Assembly: GCA_947493955.1 (NCBI GenBank)
Contig: CANLSQ010000001.1
Span: 1,116,001 to 1,180,000, forward strand
Direction of reading: 5' to 3'
DNA: 64,000 nt
DNA from: an uncultured Sphingomonadaceae bacterium
GTDB taxonomy: Bacteria; Pseudomonadota; Alphaproteobacteria; Sphingomonadales; Sphingomonadaceae
Shown: piece by piece, positions 55,064 to 64,000 of the stretch
How positions within the stretch are numbered: position 1 is the stretch's first letter
Layout of the letters: every line of letters begins with the position of its first letter
Notes under the pieces: model-generated
Told to the model about the DNA's origin: nothing
The model's database searches: none
The model's input: the letters and a program-made list of their open reading frames with translations, nothing else
Program-made: the position numbers and the translations under genes

Positions 55064-55366
55064 ATGCATAAAATATTCCTGCCCCTGACACTGCCGCTAT
55101 TAGCCGCAACTGGCCCGGCAAATGCAGCTCCCAAACCCGCCAAATGTTTGGATATTGTCGAAAATATTGACTTCGACAAAACAGACAAACCAAAGATGCG
55201 TACGCTCGACAGAGAAGCGCCCGCAGCAATAATTGCTGCGGTTGACCGGCGGGTGGATAATTGCCCAGTGCTTGTGGTGCTGGATGACCAACTGGCTGGC
55301 GAGCCGCGCTGGACCGCTCCTGAAACCCCGCCGATAGCAAAGAGGCTTCCGGCCTTAGGGCGTTAG
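55064..55366 (+). CDS. Small exported protein, unknown
   Basis: A 100-residue protein with a signal peptide (FLPLTLPLLAATGPANA, cleavage near residue 20). The mature part has two cysteines, in AKCLDIVENIDFDKT and DNCPVLVVLDDQLAG, probably forming one disulfide, and a Pro-rich C-terminus. No family recognised. The ATG is set by the excellent Shine-Dalgarno GAGGAGGT at 55051-55058; a longer reading frame upstream (from 54929) is not supported. It converges with the namZ-like gene, 4 bases away. Confidence 0.68.
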   Translation: MHKIFLPLTLPLLAATGPANAAPKPAKCLDIVENIDFDKTDKPKMRTLDREAPAAIIAAVDRRVDNCPVLVVLDDQLAGEPRWTAPETPPIAKRLPALGR

Positions 55367-55370
55367 GATA

Positions 55371-56567
55371 TCAGTAAATCAGATGATCCTTTAACATCTG
55401 TCCCCACATCCGCTCCTCAGGAGCAGCTATGGCTTCCAGATCGTTGGCGATTGCCGATGGATTATCAATCCATTCGCGCAGCGCAGGGCCGCCATTGATT
55501 ACATCAAAGGCTAGCTTCCCTTCCTCATATTCATAAGCAAAGTCCCGCCATAGTTCGTACCCGAAGTAGAGCTTGCTGATGGCTTTCAGCGCCAGTGCCT
55601 GCAATCGCCACGGACGGAAAGCAGCGTGATCGTAAAATGGCCCCTCCGCATGAATTTGGACGCCATTACAAAGCAATCCGACATGTTTATGGAAAGTTGG
55701 CTCAAACCAGCATTCTCTTAACGCGCAGCCTTCCAGCCATTGCGGCGCCTTGCGCTGCATTTCGGCAATAACCGCTTTGGCATCAATGTCTGGTGCGCCA
55801 AAAAGCTCTAACGGACGCGTTGTTCCACGCCCTTCCGATAATGTCGTTCCCTCCAGCATGACGGTGCCGGCATAGGCCCGCGCCATTGACAGGTTCGGTG
55901 CATTGGGACTGGGATTGATCCAAACGCGATCGGTCGGCCAACCGAAGCCTGGGCCCTCTGGCTGCCACCCCTGCATTTCAATCACGCGATAGTCGACATC
56001 AAGATTGAAATGGCTGATAAACCAGGCGCCCATTTCTCCCAGGGTAAGGCCATGGCGCATCGGCATTGGTGCAGCACCGACAAAGCTCTCCCAACCTTCT
56101 TCCAGCATCATGCCTTCTATGGGGCGACCGGCGGGATTGGGGCGATCAAGTACCCACACGGTTTTGTTCTGCTCCGCGGCTGCTTCCAACATATAGAGCA
56201 GAGTCGTAATGAAGGTATAAATCCGGCAACCCAAGTCTTGCAGATCGATGATCAGAACATCAAACGTACTCATCGCTTGGCCCGTTGGCCGGCGGGAATC
56301 TCCATACAGGCTGAACACTGGAATTTCGTGAACTGGATCCACATAGTCCGGCGATTCAATCATGTTGTCCTGCTTGTCACCACGCAGACCATGTTGCGGG
56401 CCAAAAGCGGCGGTGAGATTGATATCGTCACACCGCGCCAAGGCATCGAGCGAGTGAGTTAGGTCTTCGGTGACAGAGGCGGGATGAGCCAATAGTGCCA
56501 CCCGTTTACCGGCAAGCGGCGCTCGCAATTCCGGCTCGGCGAGAAGTCGATCAATTCCAAATTTCAT
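55371..56567 (-). CDS. namZ: NamZ-like exo-beta-N-acetylmuramidase (DUF1343)
   Basis: Member of the DUF1343 family that includes exo-beta-N-acetylmuramidase NamZ, which removes MurNAc from non-reducing ends of peptidoglycan fragments. Landmarks: FGIDRLL, VALLAHPASVTEDLTHSLD, FGPQHGLRGDKQDNM, PVFSLYGDSRRPTG, DVLIIDLQDLGCRIYTF, VLDRPNPAGRPIEG and GTTLSEGRGTTRPLELFGAP. No signal peptide is visible, unlike secreted family members, so the enzyme would act in the cytosol on imported muropeptides. The 398-residue length is typical. Its ATG overlaps the end of the upstream DOMON-like gene by 4 bases. Confidence 0.88.
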   Translation of the reverse strand: MKFGIDRLLAEPELRAPLAGKRVALLAHPASVTEDLTHSLDALARCDDINLTAAFGPQHGLRGDKQDNMIESPDYVDPVHEIPVFSLYGDSRRPTGQAMSTFDVLIIDLQDLGCRIYTFITTLLYMLEAAAEQNKTVWVLDRPNPAGRPIEGMMLEEGWESFVGAAPMPMRHGLTLGEMGAWFISHFNLDVDYRVIEMQGWQPEGPGFGWPTDRVWINPSPNAPNLSMARAYAGTVMLEGTTLSEGRGTTRPLELFGAPDIDAKAVIAEMQRKAPQWLEGCALRECWFEPTFHKHVGLLCNGVQIHAEGPFYDHAAFRPWRLQALALKAISKLYFGYELWRDFAYEYEEGKLAFDVINGGPALREWIDNPSAIANDLEAIAAPEERMWGQMLKDHLIY

Positions 56568-57109
56568 AAATTACCTGCTGCCTTCAGTTGATGTGAAAAG
56601 CAATCTTTGTGATGGAAATCTGGCTTTCCCGGAGGATGAGACAAAGCCCAATAGGATTTGGGGCCGCTATTTTCGGCAATTACAGCCGAAAAAGATGCGT
56701 TGAGAGGAACCTCCCCCCAGATATCCGGCAACCCCAGCGTAATTTCTACAGCAACATGAGAATCGCTTATATCCAGAGAGATATCTGGTGGCGTTGGCAA
56801 TTGCAGATTCCTCATGCCATCGCGATAATTTGAAAACTGATAGGCGGCCCAACGACTGGAAGGCGAAAAGTTAAACTCGCAATATCTGTTGGCCAATGAT
56901 TCTTGCAGGAATAGCTCGAAACAGGTGGTTTGCCACAGTCCGTCAGTGCGCCGTGCTTCTGTCCATTCCGGCAGATCAAGATCATGAAGCAAGCCTTCGG
57001 CATGGTATCTCAGCCACAGGCTTTCGTGATCCTTCCATTCATAGGTCAGTGAAATTTCGTCCACCACAGAGACAGGCGTCAAAGGATGGCATTGCAGGTC
57101 TAAACGCAT
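56564..57109 (-). CDS. DOMON-like domain protein
   Basis: A 181-residue mostly beta-sandwich protein. The pattern [38 protein letters not shown] and [20 protein letters not shown] is that of the DOMON-like family found in alphaproteobacteria, related to sugar- or haem-binding beta sandwiches. No haem-binding His/Met pair can be asserted. The ATG at 57109 is chosen because the longer reading frame (to 57241) runs into the tyrS coding region. It is co-directional with and overlaps namZ by 4 bases, and is divergent from tyrS with only 38 bases between them. Confidence 0.76.
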   Translation of the reverse strand: MRLDLQCHPLTPVSVVDEISLTYEWKDHESLWLRYHAEGLLHDLDLPEWTEARRTDGLWQTTCFELFLQESLANRYCEFNFSPSSRWAAYQFSNYRDGMRNLQLPTPPDISLDISDSHVAVEITLGLPDIWGEVPLNASFSAVIAENSGPKSYWALSHPPGKPDFHHKDCFSHQLKAAGNL

Positions 57110-57147
57110 ATTGCGAGTTTCCTCTGCTGCATGTAACGAACCACTCC

Positions 57148-58380
57148 ATGACCAATTATCAATCTGATCTCCTCCGCTTACTGAATGATCGCGGCTATAT
57201 CCACCAATTAACCGATGCGGACGGGTTGGATGCTGCTGCATCCGAGACGATTATACCTGGATATATCGGATTTGATGCGACGGCACCCTCTCTGCACGTC
57301 GGTAGTCTGGTCCAGATCATGATGCTGCGCCGTATGCAACAGGCTGGCCACAAGCCGATTGTGGTCATGGGCGGCGGCACAACTAAAGTGGGTGATCCTT
57401 CTGGCAAAGACGAGAGCCGGAAGATGCTCAGTGCGGAAGATATTAATGAGAATATCGCGAGCATCAGGCGGATTTTCGACAACTTCCTGACATTTGGCGA
57501 TGGCCCGACCGATGCAGTGATGATCAACAATGCTGATTGGCTTGATGCCCTGCAATATGTTGATTTTCTGCGCGATATCGGACCGCATTTCACGATCAAC
57601 CGGATGTTGACATTCGACTCGGTAAAGCTCCGTCTCGACAGGGAGCAACCCCTCACCTTCCTGGAATTTAACTACATGATTCTTCAGGCATATGATTTTC
57701 TGGAACTGTCCCGGCGTAACGAGTGCCGGCTGCAGCTGGGCGGGTCTGACCAATGGGGCAATATTGTAAACGGCATTGAGCTCACGCGGCGTATTGACGG
57801 CAAACAATTATTTGGTCTGACAACACCGTTGATTACCACCGCCGATGGCGGAAAGATGGGCAAAACAGCCAGCGGAGCCGTGTGGCTGAATGCTGACCAG
57901 CTTGCTCCTTACGACTACTGGCAATTTTGGCGCAATACACAGGATGCGGATGTTGGCCGGTTTTTGAAACTTTTCACCGACATTGATCTTGATGAAATCG
58001 CCCGGCTCGAAACGTTGCAAGGTTCCGAGATAAACGAGGCCAAGAAAATCCTTGCCGATGCAGCAACGGCCATGGCCCATGGCCAAGACGCGGCTAGAGA
58101 TGCGGCGAGCACGGCCCAACAGACGTTCGAGCAAGGCAATGCTGGCGGCGATCTACCGGTTTTTGAAGTGGCCGACGGTGAAATTTCTATCCTCAACGCA
58201 TTAGTGAGCATTGGTTTTTGTGCGTCAAAGGGCGAAGCCAAACGGATGGTAGCAGGCGGCGGTGCGCGCATTGATGATGAACCCATCAAGGATGCGGGCG
58301 CGATGATCGCTATCTCAGACGGTGATATCAAAATTTCCGCCGGTAAGAAGAAGCACGGTCTTTTGCGACGCCCAGTATAA
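57148..58380 (+). CDS. tyrS: Tyrosyl-tRNA synthetase
   Basis: Class I aminoacyl-tRNA synthetase. The HIGH-type motif is HVGSL in [17 protein letters not shown] (about 45-60) and the KMSKS-type motif is GKMGKT in [14 protein letters not shown]. The tyrosine-binding region has [17 protein letters not shown] and [15 protein letters not shown]-terminal S4 RNA-binding domain (about 345-410; [17 protein letters not shown]) completes the enzyme. Its 410 residues are standard. The ATG at 57148 gives MTNYQSD; a longer frame upstream overlaps the DOMON-like gene and is not used. Confidence 0.97.
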   Translation: MTNYQSDLLRLLNDRGYIHQLTDADGLDAAASETIIPGYIGFDATAPSLHVGSLVQIMMLRRMQQAGHKPIVVMGGGTTKVGDPSGKDESRKMLSAEDINENIASIRRIFDNFLTFGDGPTDAVMINNADWLDALQYVDFLRDIGPHFTINRMLTFDSVKLRLDREQPLTFLEFNYMILQAYDFLELSRRNECRLQLGGSDQWGNIVNGIELTRRIDGKQLFGLTTPLITTADGGKMGKTASGAVWLNADQLAPYDYWQFWRNTQDADVGRFLKLFTDIDLDEIARLETLQGSEINEAKKILADAATAMAHGQDAARDAASTAQQTFEQGNAGGDLPVFEVADGEISILNALVSIGFCASKGEAKRMVAGGGARIDDEPIKDAGAMIAISDGDIKISAGKKKHGLLRRPV

Positions 58381-58466
58381 AAGTACGGATTTTTGTGACG
58401 CTGGTTTACCTTTTATTGGGGAAATTAGGTTAATTAAGGGTTTCATCAATCGACGGAGCGTCCTTA

Positions 58467-58799
58467 ATGCCAAGCGTATCGAACAAAAAAATGCCCGAAT
58501 TACGCCGCGCAACGCGTTTTCCGGTTGATTTCGAAACGATTTGCGAAACCCGCAAGGATGGTGAGTTTTCTGTTAAACTGAGCAACATTTCCGCTCATGG
58601 CTGTCAGTTTATTCACGAGGTTGAACTCAACAAGGGTGACCGTGTTGTCGTTCGCCTTCCCATAGCAGGCCGTATCGAGGCATTTCTGGTATGGTCCCAT
58701 AGTGGGCGTTCCGGTTTTGAGTTTGAGCGCGTTATCCGCGAGCCGGATTTTGTAGCTTTGCTTGATCAGATCGGACATTCCGAACCAGGCCCGGCCTAG
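58467..58799 (+). CDS. PilZ-domain protein
   Basis: A 110-residue single PilZ domain, a c-di-GMP effector fold. The RxxxR motif is in RRATRFPVDFET (about 13-24) and the second signature is NISAHGCQF (about 40-48), with Asn in place of the more common Asp of D/NxSxxG. The strand RIEAFLVWSHSGRSGFEF carries the conserved Trp and Gly. Ligand binding is therefore plausible but the effect is unknown. Its last 4 bases overlap the end of recG on the other strand. Confidence 0.87.
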   Translation: MPSVSNKKMPELRRATRFPVDFETICETRKDGEFSVKLSNISAHGCQFIHEVELNKGDRVVVRLPIAGRIEAFLVWSHSGRSGFEFERVIREPDFVALLDQIGHSEPGPA

Positions 58800-60850
58800 C
58801 CGCTGCGGATCAAGCTGACACCCCAATCTCTTTCAAACAGATATAGCGCAATACGAGCGGCCTGACCGCGTTCGCTGCTCAGTCCGCCGTCTCTATCCAG
58901 TAACAGCCGCGCGTCGTCGGTAGCAGCCGAAATCAGCTGCGATATCTGGTCCGGCGTTGCTATCCGAAAGCCGGCATCACCGGATTGCCGCGTACCCAGT
59001 AACTCGCCGGCGCCGCGCAGCCTTAGATCCTCTTCGGCGATCTTGAAACCGTCATTGGTTTCCCGCAGCAAAGTCAATCGAGCACGCGCCGTTTCACTAA
59101 GCGTGTCACCGCGCAGCAACAGGCAGTTGGATTTAACATCCCCCCTGCCCACACGGCCGCGCAGTTGATGCAATTGCGCCAAACCGAACCGATCGGCTGC
59201 CTCAATGATCATCAGGCTGGCATTGGGGACGTCGACGCCAACTTCGATAACGGTAGTTGCAACCAGGAGTCGGGTTTCGCCGCGCTGGAATTTTTCCATC
59301 ACGGCGTCTTTCTCAGGCCCTTTCATGCGCCCGTGAACAAGTCCGACCTGATCGCCAAATCGCAGTTTCAGGGCGGCCGCGCGCTCTTCTGCGGCAGCCA
59401 GATCGCTTTTCTCGCTCTCTTCCACCAAAGGACAGACCCAATAGGCCTGACCACCGCCCGCGATATGGCGACCGAGCCCGTCTACCACTTCAGGCAAGCG
59501 GCCATCTGAAATAACCCGTGTTTCGATGGCCTGACGCCCTGGCGGCAGCTCATCAATCCGCGACACATCCATCTCGCCATATTGGCTGAGCGTTAGCGTC
59601 CGCGGTATCGGCGTGGCTGTCATGGCCAGAAGATGCGGCGTATTTTCCGCTTTTTGGGTGAGCATCAAGCGCTGCGAAACGCCAAATTTATGCTGTTCAT
59701 CGATAATCGCCACCGCGAGCTTCTTATACTGCACCTTCTCCTGAAAAATCGCGTGCGTACCAACCAAAATGTCGATCGAACCATCGGCAAGCCCCATCAG
59801 GGTAGACTCGCGAACCTTTCCCTTGTCACGCCCCGTCAGGATCGCAAGATTAACAGGGAGCCCGGTGAGAAGCTTTTGCAGTCCTTCAAAATGCTGCCGC
59901 GCCAGGATTTCCGTCGGCGCCAGAAAGGCGCCCTGATAGCCGGCCTCAACCACGCCCAGCAATGCCATCAACGCAACCAGTGTTTTCCCTGACCCCACAT
60001 CACCCTGTAAAAGCCGAAGCATTGGCGACGATTGTGCCAGATCGCCCTCAATTTCCGATATGCACCGCTTTTGCGCGCCGGTCAGCTCGAAAGGCAGCTT
60101 GATCTGATCCCGCAGGCGCCCGTCGCCTTGGATCGGAATGCCTTTCTTGCGGCGATTGCTTGCGCGGACAAGCATGAAAGCCAGTTGATTGGCAAAAATC
60201 TCGTCATAGGCGAGTCGGTCGGTATTTTCGGCATCTTCCCGGCTGTGCAGAGATACAATGCTTTCCCGCCAACCTTCCCATTTCTTGGACTCGAGCAGGC
60301 TCGGTTCAATCCACTCAGCCAGCTGCGGAGCCATATCCACGGCTTGCGTGACCAGCTGCCCCATCCGCTTATTACCCAGACCATCAGACAGCGGATAAAT
60401 CGGCTCAACCAGCGCAATGTCCTTTTCTTCCGCCAATTCCAGCACATCAGGATGCAGCATCTGCAGCTCGTCGCCATAGCGCTCCAGCTTGCCCGAGATG
60501 ATCTTGCTTTCCCCGAGCGGCAGCAATTTCTTTGGCCAACCGGTGTTCCGTCCAAAAAAGGTCAGGCTGATATAATTACCCTGCGCGTCAGTCGCCTGCA
60601 CACGAAACGGGCTTCGCGGTCCGCCGCTCCGATAGTCTGCCGGCGTCACTTCCGCGATAATCGTCAGGCCGACATCCGCATCGTCCAGCTCCTGCACACG
60701 TTTGCGCCGCATCCAATAGCTCGGTTTATGATAGAGCAGGTCCTTCACACGCGTCAGGCGCAGTTTCTCCAGTGGCTTGGCAAGCGCTTTGCCAACACCT
60801 TTGAGCGACTGTGTTTCGCCAAATAATGGATTGAGTATCTCGGGCCGCAT
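58796..60850 (-). CDS. recG: ATP-dependent DNA helicase RecG
   Basis: Branch-migrating superfamily-2 helicase that regresses stalled forks and processes Holliday junctions. An N-terminal wedge domain with an OB fold (about 50-150; ADYRSGGPRSPFRVQATDAQ) precedes the motor. Motif I is LQGDVGSGKTLVALMAL, motif II is IIDEQHKFGVSQR (DEQH), motif III ATPIPRTL, motif VI ADRFGLAQLHQLRGRVGRG. The start at 60850 is used because family proteins begin near MRPEILNPLF; 7 codons upstream are in frame. It is divergent from sdhE, 91 bases apart. Confidence 0.96.
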   Translation of the reverse strand: MRPEILNPLFGETQSLKGVGKALAKPLEKLRLTRVKDLLYHKPSYWMRRKRVQELDDADVGLTIIAEVTPADYRSGGPRSPFRVQATDAQGNYISLTFFGRNTGWPKKLLPLGESKIISGKLERYGDELQMLHPDVLELAEEKDIALVEPIYPLSDGLGNKRMGQLVTQAVDMAPQLAEWIEPSLLESKKWEGWRESIVSLHSREDAENTDRLAYDEIFANQLAFMLVRASNRRKKGIPIQGDGRLRDQIKLPFELTGAQKRCISEIEGDLAQSSPMLRLLQGDVGSGKTLVALMALLGVVEAGYQGAFLAPTEILARQHFEGLQKLLTGLPVNLAILTGRDKGKVRESTLMGLADGSIDILVGTHAIFQEKVQYKKLAVAIIDEQHKFGVSQRLMLTQKAENTPHLLAMTATPIPRTLTLSQYGEMDVSRIDELPPGRQAIETRVISDGRLPEVVDGLGRHIAGGGQAYWVCPLVEESEKSDLAAAEERAAALKLRFGDQVGLVHGRMKGPEKDAVMEKFQRGETRLLVATTVIEVGVDVPNASLMIIEAADRFGLAQLHQLRGRVGRGDVKSNCLLLRGDTLSETARARLTLLRETNDGFKIAEEDLRLRGAGELLGTRQSGDAGFRIATPDQISQLISAATDDARLLLDRDGGLSSERGQAARIALYLFERDWGVSLIRSG

Positions 60851-60941
60851 GTCTATCCGCCTTATACGCAAGCGGGATCAATATACCAGACACAGTCCCT
60901 GTGCATTGATGCAGTCACTAAGCAAAGATTCAGGAGCAGAT

Positions 60942-61208
60942 ATGGAACGCGAAGTCAGGCTCAAACGGCTCCATTTTCGCAGCTGGCACCGGGGCACGCG
61001 GGAAGCCGACAATATGATCGGCGGCTTTTTCGACAAATGGGGGAAGACCTGGTCCGACGCGGAAATCGACTGGTTTGAAAAATTGCTTGAGGAAGAGGAT
61101 GTCGACATCATGGCCTGGGCGATTGGCAAGCAAACACCGCCGGAGCAGTTTCAGAACGATCAAATGACAGCCATGCAACAGCTAGACTATTTTGATTTCA
61201 CCAAGTGA
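60942..61208 (+). CDS. sdhE: Succinate dehydrogenase assembly factor SdhE
   Basis: Small (88-residue) factor that helps attach FAD covalently to the succinate dehydrogenase flavoprotein. The family motif RGTREADNMIGGFFDKW (RGxxE, about 18-34) is intact, followed by SDAEIDWFEKLLEEEDVDIM and the WAIGKQTPPEQF segment. GGAG lies five bases before the ATG at 60942; upstream ATGs in the same frame are not used. It sits between recG and mfd, a common order in alphaproteobacteria. Confidence 0.93.
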   Translation: MEREVRLKRLHFRSWHRGTREADNMIGGFFDKWGKTWSDAEIDWFEKLLEEEDVDIMAWAIGKQTPPEQFQNDQMTAMQQLDYFDFTK

Positions 61209-61243
61209 AAACCTTCAAGTTAAGAATGATATAGATTCCATAA

Positions 61244-64000
61244 GTGTCTTATTTAGATAAATTATTATCCGCAGAAGGCGGAATGACGCTTGCTGGTGTA
61301 ACAGCGGGATATCGCCCCTATTGTCTGGCGGATATTGCCACACAGTCCGGCAAACGAACCGTTTTTGTTGCAACTGATGATGCAGCGATGAGTGCGGTGG
61401 CAGAAGCGGCGCGTTATTTTCAACCGGAACTGGACATCATTGAATTCCCGGCTTGGGATTGCCTGCCCTACGATCGTGCGTCGCCTGCTTTGCACACGAC
61501 TTCGGAACGTTTGGCAGCCCTTTACCGGTTAGCGGCCCCTTCCTCGGGCGGCCAGCTTGTGATCACGACTGCAAATGCCGTCACACAAAGGGTTTTGACT
61601 CCGGAGCGGGTAAAAGAACTGGTCACCCGACTGGCACCCGGCACGGTGATTGAGCAGGAAAAACTTGTTTCCTTTCTCTATGCCAATGGCTTTGTGCGGG
61701 TCGATACAGTTGCGGATAGCGGCGAATTTGCTGCGCGCGGAGGGCTGATTGATCTGTTTCCTCCGGGCGCCGACAAGCCGCTGCGTATCGATCTCTTTGG
61801 CGACGAGATTGACACGCTGCGCCAGTTTGATCCCGCCGATCAGCGCACTATCGGGAATATCGACGGCTTCGATCTGTTGCCTGTTTCAGAGGTCTTACTG
61901 GACAAAGAGAGCATCACCCGTTTCCGAACCCGTTATCGGGAGCTGTTTGGTGCGGTTGCTACCAGTGATCCGCTCTATCAATCCCTTTCGGAAGGTCGCC
62001 GGCTTTCCGGGATGGAGCACTGGTTGCCATTGATCGAAGAAAATCTGGCGAGCTTCTTTGATTATCTTGCGGAGGACGCGCTGGTTTTTCGCGATGCAGC
62101 AGTTACTGCAGCTGCAGACGCGCAATTTTCTTCTATTCAGGACTATTACAAAAACCGGCAAGAAGCCGATAAGGCAAATTTATCGAGCTACCGCCCACTA
62201 GAGCCGGAAATGCTTTATCTGGAGCCCTCAGAATGGCAAGAACAACAGACCGACGGGCCCATTCACATCATGAGCGAGTTTGATGAACCGGAATCATCGA
62301 CCGTTCTATCTCTCTCCGTGTCTTCGCCTCGCGACTTCTCACCCGAACGTGCGCGTAACGAGAATATTTACAAGGCTTTGGCTGTACATCTGAATACACT
62401 TACAAAAGCTGGTACAACTCCTGTTGTCGCAAGCTACAGCAAAGGCTCTCGTGCTCGGCTTTTTGACCTGCTCAAGGATCATGACGTCAAGACGGCGGTG
62501 CTCTGTGATGACTGGAAAACCTGCAGTACAACCGAAGCGGCGGTTGCCTTGACGATATTGCCACTGGCGGCTGGTTTTCGCACAGACAGTCTGGCTTTGC
62601 TCACCGAACAGGATATTTTCGGCGATCGGTTGGTGCGTAAGTCAAAACGGCGGAAAAGCGGTGACGCGTTCCTGGCGGAGCTTTCGGCACTCAGCCAAGG
62701 CGACCTGGTTGTGCATCTGGAGCATGGCATCGGCCTATATGAGGGGATTGTATCCATTCCGGTCGGAGAAAGTCCGCATGACTGCGTCTCTCTAAAATAT
62801 GCCGGCGGTGACAAACTGTTTGTTCCGGTGGAGAATATCGACGTTCTAAGCCGATATGGCGAAGGTGGCGAAACAGTCGTGCTTGACCGCCTCGGCGGAG
62901 AAGGCTGGCAGCGGCGCAAATCCAAGCTCAAAGAACGCATCAGGGCGATTGCGCATGAATTGCTCAAGACCGCCGCTGCCCGGGCTCTGCAACCAGCAAC
63001 TCCGGCGCGGATTGAAGCTGGTGATATGGCCGGTTTTGTTGACCGCTTTCCTTATCAGGAAACGGACGATCAACAACAGGCCATAGAGGAAGTCCTCGGC
63101 GATATGGGATCGGGCAAGGCAATGGACCGCTTGGTGTGCGGTGATGTCGGCTTTGGCAAAACCGAGGTCGCCATGCGCGCTGCCTTTGCCGCAGCCATGG
63201 CTGGTATGCAGGTGGCCATTATTGCTCCCACCACTTTACTCGCACGTCAGCATTTTACGAATTTTGAAGAGCGCTTTCGCCCCTTCCCCCTCAATATTGG
63301 ACGATTGTCCAGACTGGTACCGGCTGCAGAGGCCAAGAAAACCAAAGAAGGTATGTCCAATGGTAATATCGATATCGTCATCGGCACTCATGCTTTGCTG
63401 GCCAAATCCGTGGAGTTTCAGCGCCTTGGGCTGATCATCGTAGATGAAGAACAAAGATTCGGTGTCACCCACAAAGAGCGATTGAAGGCGATGAAATCGG
63501 ACGTCCATGTCCTGACCCTCACCGCAACGCCAATCCCGCGAACCTTGCAAATGGCGATGACGGGTTTGCGTGAACTATCGGTTATTCAGACACCGCCTGT
63601 AGATCGGTTGGCCGTGCGTACATACGTCATGCCTTGGGACCCAGTTCCTCTGCGCGAAGCATTGATGCGCGAACATTATCGCGGCGGGCAAAGTTTCGTC
63701 GTCGTACCGCGCATTGCGGACCTGCCCGATATTGAAGAATTCTTGAAAGAATATGTCCCTGACATCACTTATGTTGTTGCTCATGGCCAGATGCCACCGG
63801 CGCAGGTCGAAGAACGCATGTCAGCCTTCTACGATAAGAAATACGATGTCCTGCTGGCGACAACCATTGTCGAAAGCGGACTGGACATACCCAGCGCCAA
63901 CACCTTGATTATTCATCGTGCCGATCGCTTCGGCCTTGCGCAACTCTACCAGCTACGCGGGCGGGTTGGACGATCCAAGACGCGGGCCTACGCCTATATG
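61244..64000 (+). CDS. mfd: Transcription-repair coupling factor Mfd (3' end outside window)
   Basis: Removes stalled RNA polymerase from DNA lesions and recruits UvrA. The visible 919 residues include the N-terminal UvrB-homology region (AGVTAGYRPYCLADIA, EFPAWDCLPYDRASP), the RNA-polymerase-interaction domain (GDLVVHLEHGIGLYEGI), and the RecG-like motor: Walker A GDVGFGKTEVAMRAA, DEEQRFGVTHKERLK, ATPIPRTLQMAMTGLR and HRADRFGLAQLYQLRGRVGR. The C-terminal regulatory part lies beyond the window. The GTG at 61244 gives MSYLDKLLSAEGG; the alternative ATG at 61283 would cut 13 residues. Follows sdhE by 35 bases. Confidence 0.95.
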   Translation, partial: MSYLDKLLSAEGGMTLAGVTAGYRPYCLADIATQSGKRTVFVATDDAAMSAVAEAARYFQPELDIIEFPAWDCLPYDRASPALHTTSERLAALYRLAAPSSGGQLVITTANAVTQRVLTPERVKELVTRLAPGTVIEQEKLVSFLYANGFVRVDTVADSGEFAARGGLIDLFPPGADKPLRIDLFGDEIDTLRQFDPADQRTIGNIDGFDLLPVSEVLLDKESITRFRTRYRELFGAVATSDPLYQSLSEGRRLSGMEHWLPLIEENLASFFDYLAEDALVFRDAAVTAAADAQFSSIQDYYKNRQEADKANLSSYRPLEPEMLYLEPSEWQEQQTDGPIHIMSEFDEPESSTVLSLSVSSPRDFSPERARNENIYKALAVHLNTLTKAGTTPVVASYSKGSRARLFDLLKDHDVKTAVLCDDWKTCSTTEAAVALTILPLAAGFRTDSLALLTEQDIFGDRLVRKSKRRKSGDAFLAELSALSQGDLVVHLEHGIGLYEGIVSIPVGESPHDCVSLKYAGGDKLFVPVENIDVLSRYGEGGETVVLDRLGGEGWQRRKSKLKERIRAIAHELLKTAAARALQPATPARIEAGDMAGFVDRFPYQETDDQQQAIEEVLGDMGSGKAMDRLVCGDVGFGKTEVAMRAAFAAAMAGMQVAIIAPTTLLARQHFTNFEERFRPFPLNIGRLSRLVPAAEAKKTKEGMSNGNIDIVIGTHALLAKSVEFQRLGLIIVDEEQRFGVTHKERLKAMKSDVHVLTLTATPIPRTLQMAMTGLRELSVIQTPPVDRLAVRTYVMPWDPVPLREALMREHYRGGQSFVVVPRIADLPDIEEFLKEYVPDITYVVAHGQMPPAQVEERMSAFYDKKYDVLLATTIVESGLDIPSANTLIIHRADRFGLAQLYQLRGRVGRSKTRAYAYM

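Noticed and set aside
60032-60826. A 264-codon plus-strand frame through recG
   Set aside because: Antisense to recG; translation lacks recognisable motifs.

Overview
The window reads as one continuous, gene-dense chromosomal segment of an alphaproteobacterium, most likely a heterotrophic member of the Sphingomonadales (inference, perhaps Sphingorhabdus/Parasphingorhabdus-like). Pointers are the dusB-ntrB-ntrC order, fused ispDF, a pyruvate dehydrogenase E1 beta subunit with its own lipoyl domain, TrmFO, a DUF4170 protein next to a DUF883/holin-like cluster, car-greA linkage and a yqeY-dnaG-rpoD block. No prophage, insertion sequence, CRISPR array or replication origin was seen. Most of the window is core metabolism and information processing; accessory material is confined to a few short stretches.

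Layout. 1-3100: nitrogen two-component system NtrBC behind DusB (minus strand; ntrC runs off the left edge). 3.2-6.8 kb: isoprenoid enzyme IspDF, an exported protein, PncC/CinA-like amidase, then Coq10-like protein and lipoyl synthase on the other strand. 6.9-8.8 kb: a tight SbtA / PII-like / beta-carbonic anhydrase operon, an inorganic-carbon uptake cassette. 8.8-10.2 kb: PNPOx-like and NYN proteins. 10.2-11.8 kb: a more A+T-rich pocket of small genes separated by copies of a short degenerate repeat. 11.8-15.7 kb: EttA, an exported M28 peptidase, a lipoprotein and a PilZ-like protein. 15.8-16.2 kb: tRNA-Pro(TGG) and a CAT-anticodon tRNA. 16.3-21.0 kb: polysaccharide deacetylase, a histidine kinase with a degenerate ATPase domain, an Lrp/AsnC regulator and an exported TPR protein.

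21.2-29.0 kb: YaaA, a short-chain dehydrogenase, GyrA (with an unusual quinolone-region residue), a GNAT enzyme, a TauD-type dioxygenase, a YhhN membrane protein and TrmFO. 29.0-33.7 kb: an EF-hand exported protein, a squalene-synthase-fold protein without its catalytic motifs, and an orphan TadG/TadE trio. 33.7-38.0 kb: PdhB, PdhA, FtsB and enolase, all on the minus strand. 38.2-40.3 kb: five small co-directional genes (DUF883-like with a histone-H1-like tail, holin-like, DUF3618-like, an amphipathic alanine-rich protein, DUF4170), probably an envelope or stress module. 40.3-46.8 kb: rhomboid protease, GreA, CarB and CarA, with an unrelated exported-protein gene wedged between carA and carB.

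46.9-54.6 kb: YqeY, a small protein, DNA primase, the primary sigma factor, an unknown protein and a MoxR ATPase / VWA pair. 54.6-64.0 kb: two small unknowns, a NamZ-like muramidase, a DOMON-like protein, TyrRS, a PilZ protein, RecG, SdhE and the first 919 codons of Mfd (runs off the right edge).

The strongest items for a second look are the orphan Tad trio, the H1-tailed DUF883 cluster, the GyrA Asp87-equivalent Met, the carAB-embedded gene, the repeat-punctuated pocket at 10.2-11.8 kb, the degenerate kinase and the SbtAB-carbonic anhydrase operon. All family assignments come from reading the translations; no database search was run.
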